DNA of 64,000 nucleotides from Bodonicaedibacter sp963693005 (GTDB taxonomy: Bacteria > Pseudomonadota > Alphaproteobacteria > UBA6184): assembly GCA_963693005.1 (NCBI GenBank), contig OY843726.1, forward strand, positions 124,001 to 188,000. The letters run 5' to 3'. Position 1 is the first letter of the stretch. Each line of letters opens with the position of its first letter. A model generated the notes under the pieces. That model had not been told where the DNA came from. It ran no database searches and worked only from the letters and a program-made list of their open reading frames with translations. Below are positions 1-9,954 of the stretch, in pieces. The position numbers and the translations under genes were made by a program.

Positions 1-449
1 TCTACATCAAAGTTCTCTTCTCCGTGGTTTATTCCTGAAGATCGTCTTGCATTACGATCTTCTATAAATGTCGACAATTGGTTCGCTTGCAGAAAGTTAG
101 CATTGTTATTTGTAAATTCAGTGGCGGCTTCTCTCTCTAATTCAGACACACGCCTAAAATAATGCATTGTCTCTTCCTGCGCACTTTCAAAACGTCGCCG
201 AGCTTCAGGATCAGCCACCAATTCACTTAAATTCCCCGCTGCACGCACTAACTCTAGCTGTCTACGAATGTTTGGGCGTCCACTTTCAGACTCTTCTGCC
301 GCTACAATAAGATCAGCCTGGCCGGCTGCAAACGCCACAACTTCCGGAATACGCTCCGGCGGCACACCCACTACGCCAAGCGTTTGTGTCATAGCCTGAA
401 TATGAATTTGCCTCTCAGAGTCACGATCAGGCTCAAAATTCACACTATT
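1..449 (-). CDS. Partial acidic orphan reading frame, runs off window edge
   Basis: An open frame on the minus strand has no stop from position 449 to the window edge (149 codons). The translation is rich in Glu, Arg and Ala and looks coding, for example EPDRDSERQIHIQAM and LELVRAAGNLSELVADPEA. It is in exactly the same frame as the gene at 450–965, separated from it only by the TAA at 450–452. A separate start could be GTG at 441–443 or ATG at 390–392, but neither has a clear ribosome-binding site. It may be the 3' part of that gene after a nonsense mutation, or a separate gene. I recognise no domain. Confidence 0.5.
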
Positions 450-460
450 TTAAGTGTGAA
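439..460 (-). repeat. 8-bp inverted repeat enclosing a stop codon
   Basis: The arms TTCACACT and AGTGTGAA are perfect complements around a 6-base loop. On the minus strand the loop begins with the TAA that ends the 450–965 frame, and the second arm is followed by TTTT. It could be a weak intrinsic terminator after that gene, or an RNA hairpin at an in-frame stop. Confidence 0.5.
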
Positions 461-965
461 GAGTGTTATTGCCAACAGTATTCGCAGCATGGCTGACACC
501 CAATCGATGTAACCGAGCCTCTAGCTCACTGCTCTGTTCAGAAAACCCATCTCTTCTTTCTCTGTTTAGGTCGAGTAAAGTTGACTCAATCTCGCCTAAC
601 GTATTAATACCCTCATCTCGTAAGGCGTCAAAAAATGCATTAATTTCATCTTCAGACCTAACGTTCACTTCGTTTCCCTCTTCTCTAGAGTCAAGAAAGT
701 TTTGAAGTATTTGTTCAAAAGTGTCAGGGACAACTGCACTCATACTTTCTCCATTAAATAAACGTAGAAGCAGTCTTACTGCGGGAACCCTTTCTTCTAA
801 AGTAGTCTCGGTTAGCGTACCATCCTCATTAACAACTCCCCGCTGCACTACCCGCACAGTTGTGGTTAATCTATTTTCACTCCCCTCACTGTCAGAAGCG
901 TCATGATCACTTCCAAACACCTCTACTCTGAATGCTAAGAGCAGCATTAAAGTCAAATTTTTCAT
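450..965 (-). CDS. Secreted acidic orphan protein, possibly the N-terminal part of a longer broken gene
   Basis: The start ATG at 963–965 gives a signal peptide-like beginning (MKNLTLMLLLAFRVEVFG) and is preceded by GGAT nine bases upstream; a further ATG at 980 has no such site. The mature part is acidic (SDHDASDSEGSEN) and probably helical (LNRERRDGFSEQSSELEAR). No known domain is recognised, so no function is assigned beyond likely export by Sec. The frame ends at TAA 450–452, inside the loop of an 8-bp inverted repeat, and then stays open in the same frame to the window edge. This suggests either a nonsense mutation in one larger gene or two adjacent genes. Confidence 0.55.
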   Translation of the reverse strand: MKNLTLMLLLAFRVEVFGSDHDASDSEGSENRLTTTVRVVQRGVVNEDGTLTETTLEERVPAVRLLLRLFNGESMSAVVPDTFEQILQNFLDSREEGNEVNVRSEDEINAFFDALRDEGINTLGEIESTLLDLNRERRDGFSEQSSELEARLHRLGVSHAANTVGNNTLHT

Positions 966-1105
966 AATGAATATATCCATAATAGATTAAACAAATTCTA
1001 TCAAACTTATACATCTGACGTTCAGAAATGTCAATAAGTATGCCCAAGCCTCAGTCTTGATTTTTTGCTATACTTAGGTATTAGTAACTAACAAAAGCCA
1101 TTTAC

Positions 1106-3091
1106 GTGTATCGATACGACACTTTATTATGCACTCCCCATAATCAACTGTATACCTATCTATCGCCTGCACCGCTTGAACTTGGAACTATTGTTCAAGT
1201 TCCCTTTGGGCAACGGTTAGCAAAAGGCGTGGTATGGGCTGAAACTCCTCCAAATTATGCCCCAGAATTCAAGTTAAAATCGATACAAAATACATGGCCT
1301 CTACCTCCTATATCAACACAAACCCGCAATTTAATTGATTGGACTGCCACTTACTATATGGCCCCCAGAGGTAATTGTTTAAAAATGGTGCTAACCGGTT
1401 TAGCCGATTTAGATTATACTCCACGTAAAACCTATGCCCCTTTTCCAATAATTGAAAATGTCCCCCGTGAATTTCCTCTAACTCCCGATCAATTATCAGC
1501 TGCAAAATTGATTCAATCTGCTATTCAGGCTAACACATTTTCCTCCTTTTTACTCGATGGAGTTACTGGGTCAGGAAAAACAGAAGTCTATTACGAAGCA
1601 CTACTATCAGCTATTCAACAAAAACAACAAGTTCTCATTCTACTTCCAGAAATTACCCTTACTCAACAATGGCTAGAAAGATTCAAGCATAGATTTGGGG
1701 TTCTTCCCACACGCTGGCACTCGTCGTTAAAATTAACCGAGCGACGTCACAATTGGCAAGAAATACTCTCTGGAAATGCCTCTGTAATAGTAGGTGCACG
1801 CTCAGCCTTATTTCTTCCTTTTCAAAGATTAGGACTCATCGTGGTAGATGAAGAACATGACGGATCCTATAAACAAGAAGATGGCATACACTATCATGCC
1901 CGTGATTTAGCCGTTGTTCGGGCAAAACTAGAAACATGCCCAGTCGTCTTAGCTTCCGCTACTCCGTCAATTGAAACTTATCGCAATGCAACTTCAGAAA
2001 AGTATCAACACTTAATTCTTTCTCAACGCTTTGGTTCAGCTGGCACTCCCACATCATACATTATTGATTTACGCAAGCCTTCCGAGGAAGTTCGAAATGG
2101 TCAATATGTATCTAAAACCTTAAAAACTGCCATAGAAGAAACGTTGAAACGAAAAGAACAGGTTATCCTTTTCTTAAATCGCAGAGGCTTTGCACCTATT
2201 ACCCTCTGTATCTCTTGTGGTCATAAACTTGCGTGTTCAAACTGTGCTGCGCACATGGTTCAACACAAAACTACGCATGGAGTAAGACTTCAATGCCATC
2301 ACTGTGGAAAATTAGAGCCCTTAGGAAACGCTTGCCCTGAGTGCGATGCAGAAAGTACGCTTCGTGAATGGGGGGTGGGTATAGATCGTTTGCATAACGA
2401 GGTTAAAGAAAAGTTCCTAACTGCCAGAACCCTCGCCGTCAGTAGCGACCATATGACTAGCCAATCAGACTTAGATAACTTATATACGGCTCTGCATAAT
2501 CATGAGGTTGATATTATTATCGGAACGCAAATGATGGCAAAAGGTCATGATTTTTCAAATGTTACACTTGTCGGAATCATTGATGCAGATTCAACGCTTA
2601 TGACAGAGGATATTCGCGCAGCAGAAAATACATATCAACTGTTACATCAAGTTGCAGGACGTTGTGGGCGTGGCGATAAGGCTGGCCATGTGTATATACA
2701 AACTTTCTCACCAGATCACACAGTAATTCAAGCTTTGAAAACATTTGATCGCGATGCATTTTTAGAACTAGAGTTGAACAATCGTTCTTTAGGCAATCTC
2801 CCCCCGTACTCACGTCAAGCAAGCCTGGTAATTAGCTCTGCCTCGGAAGAGTCCGTTAAAAAAATCAGCCGGCAATTACTTCAAAGCCAGCCGGTTAACC
2901 CAGATATTATGATTTTAGGCCCTGCTCCGGCGCCTTTATATAAACTGCGAGGGAATTATCGGTATCGTTTTTTACTGCAGTCTAGTAAAGCTACTTTTTT
3001 ACAACCCTACCTTCAGTCTTGGACAAGTGAGCTCAACCTGGCCTCAAACACACGCCTAACGATTGATATTGACCCTCTAACTCTCCTATAA
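1106..3091 (+). CDS. priA: Primosomal replication restart helicase PriA
   Basis: PriA is a 3'-to-5' superfamily 2 DNA helicase that reloads the replisome at stalled forks. The N-terminal DNA-binding region (residues 1–110) starts YRYDTLLCTPHNQLYTYL. The helicase core has Walker A GSGKT at 155–159 and the DEEH box at 248–251. Two paired CxxC clusters near residues 370–415 (CISCGHKLACSNC, CHHCGKL, CPEC) form the zinc site. At 661 residues it is somewhat short for the family but complete. The start is GTG without a good ribosome-binding site. It is convergent with trpS, 10 bases away. Confidence 0.95.
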   Translation: MYRYDTLLCTPHNQLYTYLSPAPLELGTIVQVPFGQRLAKGVVWAETPPNYAPEFKLKSIQNTWPLPPISTQTRNLIDWTATYYMAPRGNCLKMVLTGLADLDYTPRKTYAPFPIIENVPREFPLTPDQLSAAKLIQSAIQANTFSSFLLDGVTGSGKTEVYYEALLSAIQQKQQVLILLPEITLTQQWLERFKHRFGVLPTRWHSSLKLTERRHNWQEILSGNASVIVGARSALFLPFQRLGLIVVDEEHDGSYKQEDGIHYHARDLAVVRAKLETCPVVLASATPSIETYRNATSEKYQHLILSQRFGSAGTPTSYIIDLRKPSEEVRNGQYVSKTLKTAIEETLKRKEQVILFLNRRGFAPITLCISCGHKLACSNCAAHMVQHKTTHGVRLQCHHCGKLEPLGNACPECDAESTLREWGVGIDRLHNEVKEKFLTARTLAVSSDHMTSQSDLDNLYTALHNHEVDIIIGTQMMAKGHDFSNVTLVGIIDADSTLMTEDIRAAENTYQLLHQVAGRCGRGDKAGHVYIQTFSPDHTVIQALKTFDRDAFLELELNNRSLGNLPPYSRQASLVISSASEESVKKISRQLLQSQPVNPDIMILGPAPAPLYKLRGNYRYRFLLQSSKATFLQPYLQSWTSELNLASNTRLTIDIDPLTLL

Positions 3092-3101
3092 AATCAATGG
3101 T

Positions 3102-4091
3102 TTATGCCAATCCAACCTTTGATTTTACTTCTTTCAAAATGGGCTCCGCTACAGATTTTGCCTTTTCCGCCCCTACTTTAAGCAAGTCATCAAGATACTG
3201 AGGATCTTGCATAAAACGCAGGGTTTCAGCGCGAATAGGTGACAAAGTTTGAATCAGACAGTCGGATAAATCAGCCTTTAAATTGCTGAAGTTCTTGCCT
3301 TCGTACTCAGAACAGACTACCTCTAATGACCGACTCGTTAAAGCCGCCAATAAGTTTAATAGGTTTTTAGCTTCCGGACGCTCAATTAGCGCTTCAACAG
3401 AACCGGGCAACTCAAACATATCGGATTTAGCCTTCTTAATCTTCTGAATAATTAAGTCATTATCATCCATTAAATTGATGCGAGACATGTCAGACGCGTC
3501 AGATTTGCTCATCTTAGCCGTTCCATCGCGCAAACTCATTACACGAGTTGCTTGTCCCAAAATCATAGGCTTCGGTAAAGTAAACGTTTCTCCAAACCGT
3601 TGGTTAAATGCAGAGGCAATATCTCTAGCGAGCTCTAAGTGTTGCTTTTGATCATCACCTACCGGAACATGCGTTGCATTGTATAATAGGATATCTGCAG
3701 CCATTAATACCGGATATGCATACAACCCTAGATTAGAGTTTTCCTTTTTTTTGCCCGCCTTATCTTTAAACTGAGTCATCCGGTTTAACCACCCCAAAGG
3801 GGTGATGCAATTCAGCAACCAAGCTAACTCTGCATGCGCAGAAACATGGCTCTGAATAAAAATAGATGATTTTAATGGATCTATGCCGCAAGATATGTAT
3901 GCAGCAGCTGTTAGCCTACACTGATCTTTCAACAAAATAGGGTCTGAATTTGCAGTTAGTGCATGTAAATCGACCACCATAAAAAAACAATCATGCGTAT
4001 CTTGAAAAGGAATCCAATTTCGAATTGCCCCCAAATAATTTCCTAGTGTTAAGTTTCCAGTAGGCTGAACCCCTGAGATCACCCGATTCAT
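3102..4091 (-). CDS. trpS: Tryptophanyl-tRNA synthetase
   Basis: This class Ic synthetase charges tRNA-Trp. The HIGH-like motif is in TGNLTLGNY (residues 11–19) and the KMSKS loop is at 193–197; the length of 329 residues is normal. I chose the ATG at 4089–4091 because it starts the conserved MNRVISGVQPTGN and has GAGGAG six bases upstream; the frame stays open further upstream only by running into murJ. The ATG shares one base with the murJ stop (TAATG), so translation is probably coupled. It is the last gene of the mutS–murJ–murJ–trpS run. Confidence 0.96.
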   Translation of the reverse strand: MNRVISGVQPTGNLTLGNYLGAIRNWIPFQDTHDCFFMVVDLHALTANSDPILLKDQCRLTAAAYISCGIDPLKSSIFIQSHVSAHAELAWLLNCITPLGWLNRMTQFKDKAGKKKENSNLGLYAYPVLMAADILLYNATHVPVGDDQKQHLELARDIASAFNQRFGETFTLPKPMILGQATRVMSLRDGTAKMSKSDASDMSRINLMDDNDLIIQKIKKAKSDMFELPGSVEALIERPEAKNLLNLLAALTSRSLEVVCSEYEGKNFSNLKADLSDCLIQTLSPIRAETLRFMQDPQYLDDLLKVGAEKAKSVAEPILKEVKSKVGLA

Positions 4092-5632
4092 TATAAACTC
4101 CTCACCACTCGTTTGTATAAAAGATTTCCACCTAGGTATGCAGCTATGCTTATAAAAATCAAGCAAACCAAGCTACTTACCCGAAAAATCGCATTATCAT
4201 GAAAAACAAAACCAGAAACATATGTTTTTAAGGCCATTATAACAAGCAACATTAGAGTACTTATTGTCAAAACGCGTAACAATGAATACAATAGGCACTT
4301 GTCAAGTAGAAACAACCCGCGGAGATAAGCCCAACCAGCTAAAGTCAGGGTGTTTACCCACCCTGAAACGGATAGCGACACCGCAATCCCCACATGGTTA
4401 GGTAACTCAGGCATCAGCTTATTCGTAATAACGAGATAACACATAGCCCCATTTAAAAGCATCGCACCCGCTCCAGAAACTGAGGGACGAAATGTGTCTT
4501 TTACAGCAAAAAATGTAGATGAAAAAACCTTTAATAATACATACGCCGGCAATCCAGAAATAAAACCTACTAAGCATGGAGAGGCTTCTAATACATCATA
4601 AGCAGAAAATCGACCATGCATAAACAATGCTGAAACAATCAAAGTAGAGAAAACGATAATAAACGCAGTGATGGGAATGGCCAACCCCAGGGATAGTCCA
4701 ATTGCTTTGTTTTGCGTTTCCAAAGCTTTTAACTTGTTGTCCGATTGAAATTCAGTCGTTAAAAGAGGAATCAAAACCATCCCCAAAGAAACACCAATTA
4801 TACTTAAAGGAAACTGATTGATTCGCTCAGTAATCTGAAGGTAAGACACCCCTCCATCATTTAAATATGAACCAAAATAAATACTAACCAATACATTAAT
4901 TTGCACCATGCCAGTACCTAAAATCCCCGGCAGCAAACGCATCATAAACTCTCGTAAAGGAGAAGTAAGACGTGGCCACCTTGGAAGCAAAATCATTCCC
5001 GAACGAAAAGCGACGACATACAACCAAGAAAATTGGACTATTGCAGAAATTAAAATTGCCCAAGCTGCTGCATGTGCAGGTGTAGAAAAAGAATCCTTAA
5101 GTCCCCAAAACAAGCCAATTATACTCAAATTACCAACTGTTTGGCTGGCCGCCGTTTGTATGAAGCTATGCACGGCATTCAATGCGCCGCCAATTACTGC
5201 CGTCATGCAAATTAGCATAATATATGGGAAAACTATTTCAGTAAATTCAATCGTCCATCGAAACTTATCTGGATCATCTCTATACCCAGCTGCAATCATT
5301 CCAACAAAGTCATCTACCCAATATAGAACTCCAGCCGTTATTACACCAAGAATAAAAAGCATCCACACTATAGACTGCTCTGCAAAATAATTTGCCTTTC
5401 GATCGCCTTTTTTAGATCTTAAACTGCCAAAAATAGGAACAAAAGATGCGTTAAACGCCCCCTCAGTAAATAAGCGCCTAAACAAAGATGCAATTTTTGT
5501 TGCAATAAATAGTGCATCAGCTATTGCAGATGCACCTAACACCGCTACTAACAGAGTATCTCGAGCATAGCCTAAAAACCGCCCTAATGCAGTATGCAGA
5601 CCTATAACACCTATGTAGCGCCCTAAGTTCAT
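4091..5632 (-). CDS. murJ: Lipid II flippase MurJ, second paralogue
   Basis: MurJ (MviN) is a MOP-superfamily inner-membrane protein that flips lipid II for peptidoglycan synthesis. The N-terminal signature is present (RFLGYARDTLLVAVLG, then LFRRLFTEGAFNASFVP), as is the central Arg (TERINQFPLSIIGVSLG). It has 513 residues and about 14 hydrophobic segments. It starts within an ATGA overlap with the upstream murJ copy. The two copies are clearly homologous along their length but strongly diverged, so this is an old duplication or a second acquisition. The basic and acidic residues I can recognise as conserved are kept, so it may be functional or may move a related lipid-linked substrate. Confidence 0.88.
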   Translation of the reverse strand: MNLGRYIGVIGLHTALGRFLGYARDTLLVAVLGASAIADALFIATKIASLFRRLFTEGAFNASFVPIFGSLRSKKGDRKANYFAEQSIVWMLFILGVITAGVLYWVDDFVGMIAAGYRDDPDKFRWTIEFTEIVFPYIMLICMTAVIGGALNAVHSFIQTAASQTVGNLSIIGLFWGLKDSFSTPAHAAAWAILISAIVQFSWLYVVAFRSGMILLPRWPRLTSPLREFMMRLLPGILGTGMVQINVLVSIYFGSYLNDGGVSYLQITERINQFPLSIIGVSLGMVLIPLLTTEFQSDNKLKALETQNKAIGLSLGLAIPITAFIIVFSTLIVSALFMHGRFSAYDVLEASPCLVGFISGLPAYVLLKVFSSTFFAVKDTFRPSVSGAGAMLLNGAMCYLVITNKLMPELPNHVGIAVSLSVSGWVNTLTLAGWAYLRGLFLLDKCLLYSLLRVLTISTLMLLVIMALKTYVSGFVFHDNAIFRVSSLVCLIFISIAAYLGGNLLYKRVVRSL

Positions 5633-7203
5633 TTATTGAGCTTCTCTAAAGTTTTTACTTTAATTTCTTGTAGTTTTAATATTCCCATAAAATAAGCAGG
5701 TATTGCAAATGCTATAACACCAATCACAATCAAAGCTATTAAGGCCGCTATCTTAATATATAAAGGCGCATAGAACATATATGACTGAAAAAGCGGCTCT
5801 ATTAGATAAATAACCCCAGACATTATGCCTGCAGCCAAGGCTCCTAGAGACGTAACCTTTATAAACGCTTTGTCCAACTTCAGCATTCCTCTTTTGTAAG
5901 CTATCCAACCTAAAACAATGACGTTAATCCAGGAAGACGTCGACAAGGCTGCTGCAATGCCAATGTGTCCCAACTCAGAGCCATTTAATATTGAGATAGA
6001 CGCCCCCGATAAAATAGCATTCAAAAAGAAACATACTCCAGCAACATACATGGGTGTTTTTGTATCTTTATGAGCAAAAAAGCTTGCACTTACTACTTTT
6101 AAAACAACATATGCCGGCAACCCAGTTGAATAAGCCACCAACGCGGGGGCCGTTTTAACAACATCTTTGAGCGTAAATTTATTATCCATAAATAAAGTTG
6201 CGATAAATGAATCAGCATAAATCATTAACGTTAAAGCCGCAGGAATAGTTAGAAGTAATGTTAACTCAAGCGCTCGGTTTTGGGTGTTTAAAGCTTCTTG
6301 AAATTCCCCCGCTTTTAGCTGGCGATATAATACTGGTAATAATGCCGTCCCCATTGCTACTCCAATCAAACTTAGCGGCAGCTGGTTCACACGATCTGCT
6401 ATGTGTAATGAAGCAAGCCCCCCAGTATGTAAGCGTGATCCAATAGCCATATTCATGAATAAGTTTAACTGCACAATCCCAGAACCAACAACTCCAGGAA
6501 TAAACAACTTAAACATTTGACGCATCTCATCAGTTATTCGAGGCATTTTTAACTTTATACACATACCCGTTTGTCGAACACACACCCAATATAACCACAC
6601 AAACTGTATAACCCCAGAAAGGGCCGATCCCCAGGCAGCTGCATGACCGGGAGTATCTGTAATATCTTGAAAATAGACAAAACAGCCAATTACAACTATA
6701 TTCGCAATAATTTGAGTAGCTGCAGGCGCCCCAAAACGATCCATAGAGTTTAAAACTCCTCCAATAAGGGCAGTCAGAGAAATAAACAAAATATAAGGAA
6801 ACGTAATACGTGTGTATTCAATAGCATACGCCATTGTTTCAGGTTTAGTTTTGAATCCTCCCGCAATCAAGCCCATAAACTCAGGCATTATTAATTCTAC
6901 TAATGCCACCAAAACTATTAATATTACTAACAGCAGAGAAAATGACTGTTCCGCGAACAACTTTGCCTGCTCAGTACCTTTATCAGCATACACCCCTGAA
7001 AAAGTGGGTACAAATGCCGCATTAAACGCTCCTTCTGCAAATAATCTACGAAATAATGCCGGAGCTTTTACCGAGACTGAAAAGGCGTCCGCCATAGGGC
7101 TTAACCCTAAGACCGAATACACCAAACGATCTCTTAAAAACCCCAAAATACGGCTAATAGCCGTGTTACCACCTATAGTTAGTAGGGAACGTAATAATCC
7201 CAT
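5629..7203 (-). CDS. murJ: Lipid II flippase MurJ, first paralogue
   Basis: This is an integral membrane flippase for undecaprenyl-linked peptidoglycan precursor. It is the more canonical of the two tandem copies: SRILGFLRDRLVYSVLG and LFRRLFAEGAFNAAFVPTF at the N-terminus, and ADRVNQLPLSLIGVAMGTALLP with the central Arg. Its 524 residues and about 14 transmembrane segments are normal. The ATG directly follows the mutS stop (TAAATG) and its TGA overlaps the second murJ by 4 bases, so mutS–murJ–murJ–trpS should be translated from one message. In many alphaproteobacteria glnD lies between mutS and murJ; here it is absent. Confidence 0.93.
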   Translation of the reverse strand: MGLLRSLLTIGGNTAISRILGFLRDRLVYSVLGLSPMADAFSVSVKAPALFRRLFAEGAFNAAFVPTFSGVYADKGTEQAKLFAEQSFSLLLVILIVLVALVELIMPEFMGLIAGGFKTKPETMAYAIEYTRITFPYILFISLTALIGGVLNSMDRFGAPAATQIIANIVVIGCFVYFQDITDTPGHAAAWGSALSGVIQFVWLYWVCVRQTGMCIKLKMPRITDEMRQMFKLFIPGVVGSGIVQLNLFMNMAIGSRLHTGGLASLHIADRVNQLPLSLIGVAMGTALLPVLYRQLKAGEFQEALNTQNRALELTLLLTIPAALTLMIYADSFIATLFMDNKFTLKDVVKTAPALVAYSTGLPAYVVLKVVSASFFAHKDTKTPMYVAGVCFFLNAILSGASISILNGSELGHIGIAAALSTSSWINVIVLGWIAYKRGMLKLDKAFIKVTSLGALAAGIMSGVIYLIEPLFQSYMFYAPLYIKIAALIALIVIGVIAFAIPAYFMGILKLQEIKVKTLEKLNK

Positions 7204-9819
7204 TTATTGTAATCCTGTCTTTTCTAATAATTGTTGTAATTGATATAACTCAGAAAGAGCCTCTTTAGGAGTCATTTCATCGGGATTCAAGGACTTTGCA
7301 TACAGCATCACTGCATCCACAGCTTCAGGTAGTTTTGAGTTAATAGGAATATCATTAATTTTTGCCATTTGAGGAGAAGATTCAAGTGTCTGTAAGACAG
7401 ACTCCGCTCGTTGCAAAGCACTCTTAGGAAAACCAGCTAAACCAGCTACATGCAACCCATAAGATCCGTTCGCAACTCCTGGACGAATACTGTGTTTAAA
7501 CACGACAGAATCATTCCACTCCGTCACATCCATAGTATAACAGGCCACTGACTTCAATACCGTTTCTAAACTTGTTAACTCATGATAGTGAGTCGCAAAC
7601 AACGTTCTACACTGGTTAAACTCATCCAAAAACTCCATCGTTGCCTGCGCTATTGACATACCATCATACGTGGCAGTTCCACGTCCAATTTCATCTAAGA
7701 TCACAAATGATTTGCTCGTGGCTTGATTTAATATTGCGGCTGTTTCTATCATTTCCACCATAAACGTTGATTTACCGCTGGCTAAGTCATCCGCCGCACC
7801 AATACGGCTAAATAAGCGGTCAACAACCCCGATATTCGCAGACTTTGCAGGTACAAAGCAACCAATATGTGCAAAAATAACTATTAGAGCATTTTGTCGT
7901 AAAAAAGTGCTTTTTCCAGCCATATTAGGACCTGTAACCAACCATAACCTTTGGTTTTTGTCTAACTCACATGGGTTAGGCACAAACGTTTGGTGCTTAT
8001 ATGATAGCGCTGCCTCAACTATGGGATGACGTCCACCTTCTACTTGAAAAAGGTTAGAATCATCAATTACTGGGCAAACTAAATTTTCTTTTTGTGCCAG
8101 TTCAGCATGTGAAGATGCCACATCTAGCCAAGATACTGCCTTTGCAATTAGTGATAATGCGTCTGCATCCTGTAAAACCTTACCAACTAATATCTCAAAA
8201 ATCTCTAGTTCACGTTCTAATGCCGCTGCAGACGCCCCCAGAATTTTTTCTTGTAACTGTATTAACTCATCGGTCACATACCTCAGTGAACCAACTAATG
8301 TTTGGCGCAAAATAAACCGGTCTGGAACTTTTTCCAAGTGTGTCTTTGTAATGTCTATATAATAACCAATTACCTGATTATATTTTATTTTTAGGATTGA
8401 AATTCCGGTTTCTTCAATATATTTTGTCTGCATTTGAGACAGCAAATCTTTTGCATGATCTTTTAGATGCGTATATTCATCTAATTGCTCGCAATACCCA
8501 GAGTCAATAAAACCGCCCTCTCGCACTAATACTGGAAGATTATCTGGTTTCAAGGCACGTTTAAGTTCTTCTCTCAACTCGCCTTTTTCTGACAAAGCTT
8601 TTAATGAAGAGTTAATTTTATTGGGTATATCTAGTCTAGAGTGCATCGACTTAATGTCCGGAACAAGATCCAACGCTATCAGAATAGCGCGCAGGTCACG
8701 GGGAGACCCCCGTCTTACACTAAGTCGAGACAAAGCCCTCTCCACATCAGGAAAACGTGACAACGTCTGACGCACATCACTCGACAACTGAGACTCTTTA
8801 ACATAAAAAGAAACTGCATCTAACCGCGCTTTAATTTTCTCTGAATTTGCAAGGGGAGACGCTAAATGCTTATATAACATTCGTTTTCCAGCACTGGTTT
8901 TCGTTTTATCTATAAATGAAAGAATTGAACCAGTATAATCCCCAGATAAAGTCTGAGTTAGCTCTAAACTTACACGGGTTTGAGCATCAATAAACAGTAA
9001 ATCCTTTTCAGAAATTTTCCTGGGTGGGTTTAGTCGTGGCAGCTGATTTTTTTGAGTTAAGGCAATATAGTCAACAATTGCACCTGCTACAGAAATTTCA
9101 GCTTCAGAAAAATCACCAAATGACTCAAGGGTTTTTACATCATAGGTTTTACACAAGCGCTTATGCCCAGAGTAAGAATCAAAGCGGCTATGAGGTTGCC
9201 AAGTAATTTTTTTTCGAAACAACGCAAGTACACCAGCAATTTCGGCCCTATGTTGTAAATTGTCTGAAAATAACAACTCAGAAGGTGCATATTTGCATAA
9301 TGTATTTTCAAGGCTTTTTAATGATGAGTGTTCAACAAAAAACATCCCCGTTGAAATATCAACAAACGCACACATTACATTTTCAGCCTGTGTATTCAAA
9401 GAAAATACAGCGCCCAGGTAATTAGGCTGACCTGAACTCAATAAAGTGTCCTCAGTTAAAGTTCCTGGTGTTACTATCCGAACAACTTCACGATTTACAA
9501 CAGACTTGTAACCTCGTTTTTTAGCTTCTTCAGGCGTCTCGGTTTGTTCGCAAATGGCAACAGAGTAACCTTGACGAATTAAACGACTTAAATAATTGTC
9601 ACACGCATGAAAGGGAACTCCACACATTGGAATCCCATCTCCTTTATGCTGGCCACGCTGAGTTAAAGTGATATCTAAAGCTTTGGATGCAGTAATGGCG
9701 TCGTCATAAAACAGTTCATAAAAATCGCCCAATCTATAAAACAACAGTGCTTCAGGATGTTGCTCCTTAATCGCAAAGTACTGTGCCATCATTGGGGTTG
9801 CACCAGTTGAACGGCTCAC
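7204..9819 (-). CDS. mutS: DNA mismatch repair protein MutS
   Basis: MutS recognises mismatches and starts methyl-independent or MutL/MutH-type repair. The mismatch-binding Phe-x-Glu is in RLGDFYELFYDDA near residue 36. The ABC-type ATPase carries Walker A GPNMAGKSTFLRQ and Walker B DEIGRGTATYDG; the length of 871 residues is full. The start is GTG at 9817–9819 with AAGG six bases upstream; an ATGATG ten codons inside is an alternative. It is the first gene of the minus-strand run and diverges from fliR. An intact mutS matters because the window has several slippage-prone homopolymers. Confidence 0.96.
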   Translation of the reverse strand: MSRSTGATPMMAQYFAIKEQHPEALLFYRLGDFYELFYDDAITASKALDITLTQRGQHKGDGIPMCGVPFHACDNYLSRLIRQGYSVAICEQTETPEEAKKRGYKSVVNREVVRIVTPGTLTEDTLLSSGQPNYLGAVFSLNTQAENVMCAFVDISTGMFFVEHSSLKSLENTLCKYAPSELLFSDNLQHRAEIAGVLALFRKKITWQPHSRFDSYSGHKRLCKTYDVKTLESFGDFSEAEISVAGAIVDYIALTQKNQLPRLNPPRKISEKDLLFIDAQTRVSLELTQTLSGDYTGSILSFIDKTKTSAGKRMLYKHLASPLANSEKIKARLDAVSFYVKESQLSSDVRQTLSRFPDVERALSRLSVRRGSPRDLRAILIALDLVPDIKSMHSRLDIPNKINSSLKALSEKGELREELKRALKPDNLPVLVREGGFIDSGYCEQLDEYTHLKDHAKDLLSQMQTKYIEETGISILKIKYNQVIGYYIDITKTHLEKVPDRFILRQTLVGSLRYVTDELIQLQEKILGASAAALERELEIFEILVGKVLQDADALSLIAKAVSWLDVASSHAELAQKENLVCPVIDDSNLFQVEGGRHPIVEAALSYKHQTFVPNPCELDKNQRLWLVTGPNMAGKSTFLRQNALIVIFAHIGCFVPAKSANIGVVDRLFSRIGAADDLASGKSTFMVEMIETAAILNQATSKSFVILDEIGRGTATYDGMSIAQATMEFLDEFNQCRTLFATHYHELTSLETVLKSVACYTMDVTEWNDSVVFKHSIRPGVANGSYGLHVAGLAGFPKSALQRAESVLQTLESSPQMAKINDIPINSKLPEAVDAVMLYAKSLNPDEMTPKEALSELYQLQQLLEKTGLQ

Positions 9820-9954
9820 AAGTGACCTTATCTATGAGTTAAAATCAAACAGATATTTCTGCCTTTCATTTGTACGCAACCCCCATCCAAAAAGCAAGTA
9901 AAACTATTACCGACCTTTACCATTTGTTAATGTTTTTTAGCTCACTATATTTAT

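Noticed and set aside
4908..5390. 160-codon plus-strand frame
   Set aside because: It is antisense to the second murJ and has no recognisable features.
9924..9951. Promoter TTGTTA–16–TATATT for fliR
   Set aside because: The −10 box ends 3 bases before the proposed ATG, which would require a leaderless message; kept only as a remark in the fliR entry.
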